Assembly (NCBI RefSeq): GCF_003130795.1
Contig: NZ_CP029356.1
Coordinates: 655,001-719,000, forward strand
Origin: Azospirillum thermophilum
GTDB taxonomy: Bacteria > Pseudomonadota > Alphaproteobacteria > Azospirillales > Azospirillaceae
Direction: 5' to 3'
Length of the DNA: 64,000 bases
This document shows, one piece after another, positions 36,696 to 45,003 of the stretch. A model generated the notes under the pieces. It worked only from the letters and a program-made list of their open reading frames with translations, was not told where the DNA came from and did no database searches. Position 1 is the stretch's first letter, and each line of letters opens with the position of its first letter. Both the position numbers and the translations under genes were made by a program.

Positions 36696-37774
36696 CCGCC
36701 ACCACCATCGCCAGCGCTGCCGCCGCGCTCGCCCCCGACCTGATCGACCGGCTGGCGGTGCCGGCTGCGGCCTCCCCGCTGTTCGAGTTGCGGGGCCGCC
36801 GGGCCGAGGTCCGTGCCCGCACCCAGGCCGCTCATGATGCGCTGCTCGCGCCGCGGCATCCCGGCCGCCTCCCCGCCGCCGAGCGCGCCGCGGTGGCGGA
36901 GCGCATCGCCGCCCTCGCCGGAAACGAGGCGCTTGCCGGCCATTACCGGGGGCTTTCCGGCGGCGCGGCTGCCCGCCCGGCCCTGATCGCCCATGCGGAG
37001 CGGGTGACCCTCTCCCCCCGCGACTCCCGGCCGGAGCATCTGCGCGCGCTGGAGGCGGCGGGGCTGGACGCCCATGCCATCGTCGCGCTGTCGCAGTTGA
37101 TCGCGCTGGTGAACTACCAGGTCCGGCTGCTGGCCGGATTGCGCGGGCTGGCCGGCGAGGCCGGCGATGCGGCGGAACCGCCATTTCGGGGGCCGCCGGT
37201 TCCCGCCGATGCGGCGATCGGCTTCACCACCGATGTGCTGGACTGGAAGCCCTGGCTGCCGCCGGTGGTTCTGGACGAGGCCGGCGAGGAGCAGCGCCTT
37301 GCCCTGGCGGTGACGCCGTCGAATACGGCGATCGGCGCCTATTCCCTGGTACTGGCGCACGAACCGGAATCGCTTCTCCACCGCACGCCGCTGTTCAACG
37401 GCATCATGTATGCACCGCGCGGCCTGCCGCGGGCGGAGCGCGAACTGGCGACCGCCGTCGAGTCGGTGCTGAACGGCTGCGTCTATTGCGCCTCCGTCCA
37501 TGCCCGCCGCTACGTCGAACTCACCGGCGCCCGGGACGGGATCGAGGCGCTCTTCGCGCAGGGAATCGGCGGCCTGGGCGAAAGGCGCCAGCAGGCCATC
37601 GCCGTTGCCGCCGCCCGCCTGACAGCAACGCCCGCTTTCCTGGCGGCGGAGGATGTCACGATTCTCCGCCGGGCAGGATTGGACGATGGCGAGATCCTCG
37701 ACCTCGTACTGGCCGTTGCGATCTTCGCCTGGGCGAACCGCCTGATGCTGAGCCTGGGAGAAGCCGTGCGCTGA
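36692..37774 (+). CDS. AhpD-like (carboxymuconolactone decarboxylase family) protein
   Basis: A 360-residue protein starting at the ATG at 36692, overlapping the previous stop. The C-terminal half holds the AhpD/peroxidase-related signature with two cysteines and a following His (NGCVYCASVHARRYVEL). A second, more degenerate CMD-like half precedes it (residues about 60-200). Family members act as thiol-dependent peroxidases or decarboxylases. As the last gene of the operon it may remove peroxide made by the neighbouring flavoprotein or process the product. Confidence 0.82.
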   Translation: MTATTIASAAAALAPDLIDRLAVPAAASPLFELRGRRAEVRARTQAAHDALLAPRHPGRLPAAERAAVAERIAALAGNEALAGHYRGLSGGAAARPALIAHAERVTLSPRDSRPEHLRALEAAGLDAHAIVALSQLIALVNYQVRLLAGLRGLAGEAGDAAEPPFRGPPVPADAAIGFTTDVLDWKPWLPPVVLDEAGEEQRLALAVTPSNTAIGAYSLVLAHEPESLLHRTPLFNGIMYAPRGLPRAERELATAVESVLNGCVYCASVHARRYVELTGARDGIEALFAQGIGGLGERRQQAIAVAAARLTATPAFLAAEDVTILRRAGLDDGEILDLVLAVAIFAWANRLMLSLGEAVR

Positions 37775-37849
37775 TCGGCGTCGTGCCGCTGCCCGACGGC
37801 CGCCGGCGATCTCGGGGCCTGATGGCTGCATGGCGCCGCGGCCGGATCA

Positions 37850-37887
37850 CGAAAAGCCCGCCTCCGAACGGGAGCGCGGGCTTTTCG
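37850..37887. terminator. Strong bidirectional terminator
   Basis: CGAAAAGCCCGC (37850-37861) and GCGGGCTTTTCG (37876-37887) form a perfect 12-bp stem with a 14-nt loop. The stem ends give T-runs in both directions. It lies between the plus-strand Liv operon (stop at 37774) and the minus-strand tox operon (stop at 37989) and can end both. Confidence 0.9.
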
Positions 37888-37988
37888 CCGTTCAGGATCG
37901 CCCCCTGTCGGAATCACCCCCGTCGGAATCGCTCTCGTCGGACTCCGCCACGGTCAGGGCAGCGCGGCTCGGCCCCCGGGCGAGCGCT

Positions 37989-39125
37989 TCATGCCCCAGG
38001 CTGTTGCCGCGGGCGAAGAACGAGACGCACATCCTCCCCGCAGGACCGGATGTCCCGCACGTCGAACCGGGTTGCCTGCCCCAGGTCCCGCAAGGGCGGC
38101 ATCCTCATCAACGGCAGCGCCGTATCTCCGAGGATCGACGGCGCCAGATACAAGAGCAGTTCGTCGACCAGCCCCGCCGCGACCAGCGCGCCGCCAAGCA
38201 CCGCCCCGGCCTCGACCAGCACCTCGTGAAGGTTCCGGCGCCCCAGCTCCGCCATCAGCAGCGCCAGATCCAGGTGGCCGTTGCGGGCGGGGATGGCCAG
38301 GCGTTCGACCGCCCGGTCCAAATCCGACGGCATGTCCGGGCCGGCCTGATGGACGAGCAGCGTCGGCGCCGACCCGTCCAGCACTCTGGCTTCCCGGGGC
38401 ACCGTCCGGCGCCCGTCGAGGACGACGCGGACCGGCGGGACGAACTCCACGGCATCCGTCATCCGCACCGTCAGGCGCGGGTCGTCCGCCAGGACCGTGC
38501 CGCTGCCCGTCAGGATGGCGGAGCTGCGGGCCCGCCAGCGCTGGACGTCGGCCCGCGCCTCCGGGCCGGTGATCCACTGCGACCGGCCGTCCGCCAGCGC
38601 CGTCCGCCCGTCCAGGCTGGCGCCGAACTTGAGACGCACCCATGGCCGCCCGCGCTCCGCGTTGACGAGGAAGCCGATGTTCAACTCGCGCGCCCGCTCC
38701 CGTCCGAGCCCGACCGAAACCTCCACGCCGGCTTCGCGGAGCGCCCTGATGCCGCGGCCGTTCACCTTGGCGAAGGGATCCTCGTGCGCGATCACCACGC
38801 GGCGGATGCCGGCTTCCACCAGCGCGCTCCAGCAGGGGGGAGTCCGCCCGTGATGGGCACAGGGTTCGAGCGTCACATAGGCGGTTGCGCCGCGGGCACG
38901 CGCCCCCGCCTGACGAAGGGCGTGCACCTCGGCATGCGGCTCGCCGGCACGATGGTGCCACCCCTCGCCCACCACCTCGGCATCGTGGGCGATGACGCAG
39001 CCGACCACCGGGTTCGGCTTCGTGGTGTAGCGACCGCGCTCCGCCAGCAGCAGGGCGCGGTCCATGTGGGCATGGTCTTCAGGTGCATAGGAACGCTGGT
39101 CTTCGGCAACCAAACGGCTGTCCAT
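37989..39125 (-). CDS. toxE: RibD-type deaminase/reductase, ToxE-like
   Basis: A 378-residue bifunctional RibD: zinc deaminase domain (HAEVHALRQAG; LEPCAHHGRTPPCWSAL) and C-terminal reductase domain (VRLKFGASLDGRTALADGRS; HEVLVEAGAVLGG). In riboflavin synthesis it deaminates and reduces the GTP cyclohydrolase product. Here it is the last gene of a five-gene operon with a cyclohydrolase, WD40 protein, formylglycine-enzyme-like protein and methyltransferase, which is the toxoflavin gene set, so it is best read as ToxE. A clear AAAGGAG ribosome-binding site precedes the start. A housekeeping RibD would be expected next to ribE/ribH, which are absent. Confidence 0.85.
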   Translation of the reverse strand: MDSRLVAEDQRSYAPEDHAHMDRALLLAERGRYTTKPNPVVGCVIAHDAEVVGEGWHHRAGEPHAEVHALRQAGARARGATAYVTLEPCAHHGRTPPCWSALVEAGIRRVVIAHEDPFAKVNGRGIRALREAGVEVSVGLGRERARELNIGFLVNAERGRPWVRLKFGASLDGRTALADGRSQWITGPEARADVQRWRARSSAILTGSGTVLADDPRLTVRMTDAVEFVPPVRVVLDGRRTVPREARVLDGSAPTLLVHQAGPDMPSDLDRAVERLAIPARNGHLDLALLMAELGRRNLHEVLVEAGAVLGGALVAAGLVDELLLYLAPSILGDTALPLMRMPPLRDLGQATRFDVRDIRSCGEDVRLVLRPRQQPGA

Positions 39126-39230
39126 CGGCTGTCTTTCTCCTTTGCTGCCCTGCCCGCCGTTCTTCGGGCCGGCGGGCCGGCGGAGCCTTTCCGGCCCCCG
39201 CCCGCCGGCGATGGAACCCGGGTGTCTCGG

Positions 39231-40934
39231 TCAGTCCGCTGCCCGGACGGCGGCGGCCCCCAGCCCGACATGGTAGAGGTGGCCGTCATAGGAGCTGGCG
39301 ATGAAGTCGGACGAGACGGGATCGTAGGCGATGCAGGAGATCCCGCTGGTGGTCGGCTTGCGCTCCACCGTCCACTGCCTCTTGTCCAGGTCGAAGACGG
39401 CGATGGTCCCGCCATAGCTGCCGGTCGCGATCAGCCGCCTGTCCGGCGAGGCGGCGACGCATTTGACCGAGTGGCGGTGCGGCGTCTCGTAGGCCTCGGC
39501 GGACTGGTCCCGCCACAGGCGCAGCTTCAGGTCGCGGCCGACGCTGGCGAACCCGTCGTCGATGGACGTGCAGGCGTTGGAGATGCGGTCGTGCGCGCGG
39601 TCGATGTAGGAATGCAGGCTGAAGTCGGAGATCCGGTGGAAGGCCGCAGCGGCCGTCGCGCAGACGCTGAACAGATACTCGTCGTTGGCGGCGATGCCCT
39701 TGATGGCGTTGTCGTGCATGCGCACCTCGCCGACCATGCGCGGCGGCCCGGACTCCGGCAGTTCGAAGATCAGCGCCTCGCCGGTATAGGTGCCGATCGC
39801 GGCGTGGGGGATGCCGTTCCTGGTGAAGACCGTCCCGCAGTTCAGCGGCGAACGGTGCTGGTGGAGCATCTCGCCCGACACGGCGTCATAGACCTGCCCC
39901 ATCTGCCCGCCCGTCAGCACGGCATCGCCGAAGGGGAGGAGGAAGTTGCACAGGCTGCCGATCCGGGTGCTCGGCCGGCCGTTGATCAGCAACGTCCCGG
40001 CGTCGCCGATCGCATAGGTGTCGGCTCCATGCCGCGCCACCGCGTTTAGGCTGATCGCCGGGGCGATGCCGTCGAGATCCCAGTCCCCCGTGCGGTGGTT
40101 CCAGACGGCATAGCTAGACCCGAAGGTCACGAAGGCGATGCGGTCGTCGCCGAGGAAGGCGCAGCTCCGCGGCCAGATGATGCTGGGCAGCGAGCTGGCC
40201 GCGAAGCGGACGAGCCGCCCCTCCTCCTGGCGCCAGACGACCACGGAGCGGTCGTAGCTCAGGCTGATCAGCCAGCGCTTGCGGTCGTCCCACACGACGC
40301 GCTTGATGCCGGCGGCATGCGCCTGCAGCGCGTGCGTGCCGCCGGCGTCGATGACCGTCAGGCGGCCCTCGTCGTCGCCGGCGAAGATCGTCCCGTCGCT
40401 CGCCAGCGCGATGGTGTCGGTCTCGATGCCGCCGAGGTCGATGCGGTCCAGCGCCTCGCCGTCCACGGCGTCCCAGCGGCGGATTGATCCGTCGTCGCTG
40501 CTGGAGACCAGGCTGCGGCCGTCCGCCGACCAGCTGATCGAGATGACGTCGGCGGTGTGCCCGCGCAGGACGTGGCGGCACCGGCCGGTGAGATCGAACA
40601 GCCGGATGGTGTGATCGCGCGAGCAGGTGGCGACGCTTCGCCCGTCCGGGCTGAAGGCGGCCATCTCCACGTCGTCCTCATGACCGACCAGCGCGGCCTT
40701 CAGCCGGAGGCTCGGGACCTCCCAGATCCGTGCCGTGTAGTCGCTGCTCGCGCTGACCAGCAGCCGGCCGTCGGGGCTGAAGGCGCACTGGTTGGCGAGA
40801 TGGTCGTGGACGACGCGGTTGAGCGGCTGCTTGCTGCGGGCATCCCAGAGGATGACCTGATTGTCGTAGCCGGCCGTGGCGATGAAGGTCTCGCCATGGC
40901 AGGCGATGCCGCTGATCGGAGCGACGTGCTTCAT
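39231..40934 (-). CDS. toxC: WD40-repeat protein, ToxC-like
   Basis: A 567-residue protein made almost wholly of WD40 repeats, for example ISGIACHGETFIATAGYDNQ, VEMAAFSPDGRSVATCSRDH and VKCVAASPDRRLIATGSYGG. About ten repeats are visible, enough for more than one propeller or one large one. There is no signal peptide. A WD40 protein of this size within a cyclohydrolase/RibD operon is the hallmark of ToxC in toxoflavin clusters, whose biochemical role is not settled. It lies 46 bp after toxB and 105 bp before toxE. Confidence 0.85.
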   Translation of the reverse strand: MKHVAPISGIACHGETFIATAGYDNQVILWDARSKQPLNRVVHDHLANQCAFSPDGRLLVSASSDYTARIWEVPSLRLKAALVGHEDDVEMAAFSPDGRSVATCSRDHTIRLFDLTGRCRHVLRGHTADVISISWSADGRSLVSSSDDGSIRRWDAVDGEALDRIDLGGIETDTIALASDGTIFAGDDEGRLTVIDAGGTHALQAHAAGIKRVVWDDRKRWLISLSYDRSVVVWRQEEGRLVRFAASSLPSIIWPRSCAFLGDDRIAFVTFGSSYAVWNHRTGDWDLDGIAPAISLNAVARHGADTYAIGDAGTLLINGRPSTRIGSLCNFLLPFGDAVLTGGQMGQVYDAVSGEMLHQHRSPLNCGTVFTRNGIPHAAIGTYTGEALIFELPESGPPRMVGEVRMHDNAIKGIAANDEYLFSVCATAAAAFHRISDFSLHSYIDRAHDRISNACTSIDDGFASVGRDLKLRLWRDQSAEAYETPHRHSVKCVAASPDRRLIATGSYGGTIAVFDLDKRQWTVERKPTTSGISCIAYDPVSSDFIASSYDGHLYHVGLGAAAVRAAD

Positions 40935-40980
40935 GATGGGGCTCCAGGAAATGTCGTCTGGAAGAGGTCGGGGACAGGCG

Positions 40981-41606
40981 TCAGCCCGGAAGTCTGCCGG
41001 GCAGGCCGCCGGGCAGGTTGATCGAGTGGTTCTTCTTCAGCGCCTTGGCATGCAGGTAGTGCCGGTTGTGGCGGGTGAGGAAGACGCCGGTCGGGATCAC
41101 GCCGTCGACGCGGATCCCCCGCTCGCGCAGGGCGGCGACCTTGTCGGGGTTGTTGGTGATCAGCCGGCAGCGGTCGACCCCCAGCGCCTCCAGCATGGCG
41201 GCGGCGTCGGAGAAATCGCGCGCGTCCTCCGGATAGCTCAGCCGGACGTTCGCCTCGAAGGTGTCGATGCCCCGGTCCTGAAGCCGGTAGGCGTCGAGCT
41301 TCGCGTAGAGGCCGATGCCGCGGCCCTCCTGCCGCAGATAGAGGAGGAAGCCGCCTTCCTGGCTCAGCCTGTCCAGGGCTTCATGCAGCTGCGGGCCGCA
41401 GTCGCAGCGCTCGGACCCGAAGATGTCGCCGGTCAGGCACTCGGAATGGATGCGGACCAGCGGGATACCCCCGGCTTCCTGTCGCCGATCTGGATGGCGA
41501 CATGTTCGTTGGGAGTGGAAAGCCCGTCGAATGAAATGAACTTGCCGACCTGGCCCGATGCGGCAAGCGGAATCTCCACCGACGACCTGATGCGGAGCTT
41601 GGCCAT
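40981..41606 (-). pseudogene. toxB: GTP cyclohydrolase II (ToxB-like), with a one-base frameshift
   Basis: The start at 41606 has a strong AGGAGG ribosome-binding site. The first 45 residues are in one frame ([20 protein letters not shown]...IQIGDRKPG) and the rest is in another ([58 protein letters not shown]). The zinc cysteines and catalytic region are all intact. The break is at a run of five C residues (plus strand 41468-41472); a sixth would give a continuous 208-residue enzyme. This enzyme opens GTP to the pyrimidine precursor of both riboflavin and toxoflavin. As given, the gene would yield only a short peptide, so the pathway would be blocked unless the indel is an error. Confidence 0.85.
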
Positions 41607-41639
41607 GTCTCTTTCCTCCTGCGTGTTCGATTTATCTGT

Positions 41640-42647
41640 TCAGGCGTCTTCGGCGAGCCGGAAGCCCATGACGTAGATGGGCCGGGGGAATTTCCCGTGG
41701 CGCCTGCTGTTCCTTGCCAGATCGCGGAAGCGGGAGAAGCTGCCGCCCCTGGCCACCCGGTGGCGGCCGACCACGCTCACCAGATCGTCCTCCACCGCCG
41801 CACCGCCGGGATAGGGCGCGTAGGCGTCGGCCACGTATTCCTCGACATTGCCCGCCATGTCGAAGCAGCCGAAGGGGGACCGGCCGGACGGGAAGATCCC
41901 GACGGGGGTCGTCGTCATGATGCCGGCCTCCGCGGTGTTGGCGTGGTCCGGCAGGAACGCTTTCCCCCAGGGATACTGGAAGTTGCCGGGACCCGCCGCC
42001 GCATACTCCCACTCCGCCTCGCGGGGGAGACGGAAGGGGCGTCCGGTCCTGCCGCCGAGCCAGCGGGCATAGGCGTCGGCATCCTCGGCGGTGATGCCGT
42101 ACACCGGATGGTTGGCCCGGTCGGCGGGGTAGCGGCCGAGGAACCAGGAGTCGGGGATCCGCTCCTCCCCCGTCTCCACGAGGAAGGTCCTGTACTCGTG
42201 GTTGGTCACCGGGTAGCGGCCGATCCGGTAGCTCTTCAGCGTGACGATGTGGCGCGGCGTCTCCTTGACGATCCACTCGCGCTTCAGGCCCAGCCCGGCC
42301 AGATCCTGCATGACGGCGTCGACGTCCGCGGCGGGAAGGCCGATCGCCACCTCGCCGCCCGCGACCGTCACCATGGCCGGGTTCAGCGGATCGATCCGCG
42401 GGTCGCCAAGATGCGCCAGCAGGGTTCCCGCCATGTGCCGTTCCGCCAGGGGACGGCGCGGATCCTCCGCCGCCCTCGCCAGCCCGCCGATGCCGGCCTC
42501 CAGCAGCCCGCCGAGCGTCTCCGGATCGAAGGGGAAGTCCCGGAAATCCACGAACCGGCCGTCGACCCCCAGCAGTTCCCTGTCGCTCATGGCCGGCGAA
42601 AGCTCGCCGGCGAAGCGGGGAAGATGATGGTATCCACTCGTAGCCAT
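41640..42647 (-). CDS. toxD: Formylglycine-generating-enzyme-like protein, ToxD-like
   Basis: A 335-residue protein whose C-terminal 200 residues are an FGE-sulfatase (SUMF1) domain: VTNHEYRTFLVETGEE, FRLPREAEWEYAAAGPGNFQ, GCFDMAGNVEEYVADAY, VARGGSFSRFRDLARNSRRH and MGFRLAEDA. Related domains bind iron or copper and carry out oxidative chemistry. No sulfatase is nearby, so formylglycine formation is unlikely. In toxoflavin clusters ToxD is a protein of this type. The first 130 residues are a helical region with no family I can name. Start uncertain: a second ATG at about 42590 is possible. Confidence 0.83.
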   Translation of the reverse strand: MATSGYHHLPRFAGELSPAMSDRELLGVDGRFVDFRDFPFDPETLGGLLEAGIGGLARAAEDPRRPLAERHMAGTLLAHLGDPRIDPLNPAMVTVAGGEVAIGLPAADVDAVMQDLAGLGLKREWIVKETPRHIVTLKSYRIGRYPVTNHEYRTFLVETGEERIPDSWFLGRYPADRANHPVYGITAEDADAYARWLGGRTGRPFRLPREAEWEYAAAGPGNFQYPWGKAFLPDHANTAEAGIMTTTPVGIFPSGRSPFGCFDMAGNVEEYVADAYAPYPGGAAVEDDLVSVVGRHRVARGGSFSRFRDLARNSRRHGKFPRPIYVMGFRLAEDA

Positions 42648-42687
42648 GTCTGCGGCAGCCCCATTTGCAGTTGCGCGGAGGGTCGGG

Positions 42688-43425
42688 TCAGAACCGGCAG
42701 ATCAGGCCGGTCTGCAGGCAGTTGGTGGTGAAGACGTCCCAGAATCCGGGCGGCCGCCGGTCGACGTCCTCCTTCGACAGCATGGGCTTCTGCCACTGCC
42801 ACCGGCTGAAGCCGGCCTCGGCGATGGCGCGCTCGTAGGTTGCCCGGCTCCACCGGTAGAAGGTGAAGCTGCTCGGCGGATCCGTGACGAACTCCGCCTC
42901 GTGACGGAAACCGCCCTGCCAGGGCGTTTCGGTCAGCACGTTGACGCCGTAGCGCGTGAAGTTGCCGTCGGCCAGCCGGAAGTCCGGTTCCACCGTGTAG
43001 GCGACCAGCCGCCCGGTCGGCTTCAGATTGGCGGCGGCGGCCCGGAACATCCGGCCCAGCGTCTCCGGCGAGTCCGCGTAGTTGAACAGCCATGCTGCGA
43101 CCACCAGGTCGAACTCGCCGAGCTTCTCCAGGTCGGCGGCATTGCCCACCCGGAACTCGATGGGATCGCCGTTCCGCCGCGACTCTTCGATCGCCAGATC
43201 GATCATCTTCGCGGAGATATCCACGCCGACGATCTGCGCCGCTCCCCGGCTGTGAAGTTCGCGGCCGAAGAACCCGTAACCGCAGGCCAGATCGAGGACC
43301 GACAGCCCGGTCACCTCTCCGGCCATATGAAGAATGGTACGGACTTCGATCGCCCGTTGGGCGGCCGTGCTCGTGAAGTCCTCGAACAGGGTCCCAATGG
43401 TGTCGTACGCCTCCCCTCTCGGCAT
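42688..43425 (-). CDS. toxA: SAM-dependent methyltransferase, ToxA-like
   Basis: A 245-residue class I methyltransferase starting at the ATG at 43425 with an AAAGGA ribosome-binding site. SAM motif I is LDLACGYGFFGREL, followed by IVGVDISAKMIDLA and FDLVVAAWLFNYA. Its length and place at the head of the operon match ToxA, which N-methylates the azapteridine ring to make toxoflavin. It is transcribed first, 40 bp before the toxD-like gene. The promoter and LysR-type sites lie 160-270 bp upstream. Confidence 0.85.
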   Translation of the reverse strand: MPRGEAYDTIGTLFEDFTSTAAQRAIEVRTILHMAGEVTGLSVLDLACGYGFFGRELHSRGAAQIVGVDISAKMIDLAIEESRRNGDPIEFRVGNAADLEKLGEFDLVVAAWLFNYADSPETLGRMFRAAAANLKPTGRLVAYTVEPDFRLADGNFTRYGVNVLTETPWQGGFRHEAEFVTDPPSSFTFYRWSRATYERAIAEAGFSRWQWQKPMLSKEDVDRRPPGFWDVFTTNCLQTGLICRF

Positions 43426-43586
43426 GGTTAGTCCTTTCGTGTTGGATGAAGGAGTGTATTCGGCCCGACCGGCATTGCGGTTCTTCAAAGAGAAGTCAGC
43501 GCGTTCACTCGGTAATGCATACGAGTGCACCTGATCGGCGTCTGGTTACGTATCGATGACTACGACTTTAACCAGTTACGACCCCA

Positions 43587-43615
43587 GACTTATTTTTCCG
43601 GACTGAAGGAGTCAA
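43587..43615 (-). promoter_or_regulatory. Predicted promoter of the toxADBCE operon
   Basis: On the minus strand TTGACT (43610-43615) and TAAGTC (43587-43592) are separated by 17 bp. The -10 is weak, as expected for an activator-dependent promoter. A LysR-type box (43638-43652) is centred about 65 bp before the expected start, the usual activation position. This leaves a leader of about 155 nt before toxA. Confidence 0.45.
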
Positions 43616-43637
43616 ATTCGTTCCATGCATCCAAAAA

Positions 43638-43652
43638 ATTCATATTCTGAAT
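43638..43652. promoter_or_regulatory. LysR-type box 1 upstream of toxA
   Basis: ATTC-ATATTCT-GAAT, a 15-bp palindrome with the T-N11-A pattern. It is flanked by a 9-bp inverted repeat CCATGCATC (43623-43631) and GATGCATGG (43669-43677). Confidence 0.6.
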
Positions 43653-43678
43653 ATCATGCGCGGGATGCGATGCATGGC

Positions 43679-43693
43679 ATTCACACAGTGAAT
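43679..43693. promoter_or_regulatory. LysR-type box 2 upstream of toxA
   Basis: ATTC-ACACAGT-GAAT, the same ATTC-N7-GAAT palindrome as box 1, here extended to 7-bp arms (CATTCAC-ACA-GTGAATG, 43678-43694). The boxes are 41 bp apart, close to four helical turns. Confidence 0.6.
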
Positions 43694-43860
43694 GAAATTG
43701 AGCCGTTCCCGGCCGGGGACTGCGGCGGATCGGGTGATGTCAACCATGTGAAAGGGCAAGGCGCGGGCGTCGGCGGCAAAGGCTATCCCCTGCCGACCCG
43801 CCATTCGAACCACGAAGGAGGAACCGATCCTTGTTCAGTCCGCGATGATCTCGCGGATGG

Positions 43861-44784
43861 TCACTGTCCGGACGGTGTTTCGCCGTTTGCGATCTGGATG
43901 ACGACTTGGCGAATCCAGCGATGCCCCGGATCGATCTCTCTCCGGGGGTGCCATATTTGTTCGAAATCGAATGGTTTGATGGAGAAGGGTGGCTTGAAGA
44001 CGCGCAGCCGCGGATCCCGCTCCGCCTGTTCCAGGCTGCGGCCGGCGACCGTGAGGATCAGGTCGGTTCCGGCAATCAAATCGCCGGCAATACTCCAATG
44101 CGGAAGAAGAACGGTGACGTGGCGCTGCAGCCCCATCGCAGCGAGGGACCGGTCGATCTCATTGTCGGTCCCGACCCGCACGGCGACCTGCGCATGCGGC
44201 CGCGCCAGCCACCCCTCCAGATCCAGGTCGCCGGACGGCGGCAGGGTCGCCGCGTCGGCGAGGCAGGCGAAGGACTCCGTGAACAGTGCCTCGCGGCGGA
44301 TCTCGGGCACGAAGGCGGGGAAGACGCCCAGGGCAAGATCGATCTCACCGTCGATCACGCCGGTCATCATGCTTTCGCGGCTCGCCTGGCTCACCAGAAG
44401 ATCGATGCCCTTCGCATGGGTCCGCAGGAACCGCACCAGACCGGGCAGGACGATGCGCGCGCCATAGTCGGACATCGCCAGACGGAACACCCGGTTGGTA
44501 CGGGCGGGATCGAAGTTCGGCGGGTCCAGCAGGGCGCCCAGTTGATTGAGCGCGTCCGTCAGGGGACGTTCCAGTTCCCGGGCGCGGGAGGTCAACTCCA
44601 GCTTGCCGCCGCGGCGCACGAGGAGAGGGTCGTCGAAGATCTCGCGCAGATGGGCAAGCGCGTGGCTGACGGCCGGCTGGCTGCGATGCAGGCGCAGGGC
44701 GGCCCGGGAGATGTGCTTCTCCGTCAGCAGCGCATGCAGCGTCACCATGAGGTTGAGGTCGATGCGGCGCAGTCTGTTCATCAT
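43861..44784 (-). CDS. LysR-family regulator, ToxR-like
   Basis: A 307-residue LysR protein starting at 44784, with N-terminal winged HTH (RIDLNLMVTLHALLTEKHIS, RAALRLHRSQPAVSHALAHL) and an effector-binding domain from about residue 95. It lies upstream of toxA on the same strand and divergent from an exporter operon. In Burkholderia glumae a LysR-type ToxR with toxoflavin as co-inducer activates both synthesis and export genes, and the ATTC-N7-GAAT palindromes on both sides of this gene fit that arrangement. That it responds to a similar compound is inference. Confidence 0.85.
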   Translation of the reverse strand: MMNRLRRIDLNLMVTLHALLTEKHISRAALRLHRSQPAVSHALAHLREIFDDPLLVRRGGKLELTSRARELERPLTDALNQLGALLDPPNFDPARTNRVFRLAMSDYGARIVLPGLVRFLRTHAKGIDLLVSQASRESMMTGVIDGEIDLALGVFPAFVPEIRREALFTESFACLADAATLPPSGDLDLEGWLARPHAQVAVRVGTDNEIDRSLAAMGLQRHVTVLLPHWSIAGDLIAGTDLILTVAGRSLEQAERDPRLRVFKPPFSIKPFDFEQIWHPRREIDPGHRWIRQVVIQIANGETPSGQ

Positions 44785-45003
44785 CGGCAAGCGCGAAGGC
44801 TGGGGATGGGAACGGCGATGCGGCGTCGAAGGCCGGTCACCCGACTCCTGCCCTTTTCGGCTGTGGCAGGGCTCGCCGGAGCATGGATCGCCGTTACTCG
44901 ATATTCGAATGAGGAATGATAAGTTATCAGACTTAGAATTTCCATCAGATTCTCGAATGAAAGAGGATGGTCCGGTACGCAATCCAGCTATCGGAGTGCC
45001 CTC
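44785..45003. other. Divergent promoter region between the LysR and exporter genes
   Basis: This 219-bp A/T-richer gap contains the third ATTC-N7-GAAT palindrome (44903-44917) and a related TCTCGAATGA element at 44951-44960. I cannot point to a convincing -35/-10 for either direction. Confidence 0.55.
44903..44917. promoter_or_regulatory. LysR-type box 3, before the exporter operon
   Basis: ATTC-GAATGAG-GAAT has the same half-sites and spacing as the two boxes upstream of toxA. It lies about 87 bp before the YdcZ-like gene and about 119 bp before the LysR start codon, so it could control either. Confidence 0.55.

Noticed and set aside
37989..41606. Reading the RibD and GTP cyclohydrolase II genes as an ordinary riboflavin operon
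   Set aside because: Riboflavin synthase and lumazine synthase genes are absent, no FMN riboswitch was recognised, and WD40, FGE-like and methyltransferase genes share the operon, which matches toxoflavin clusters.
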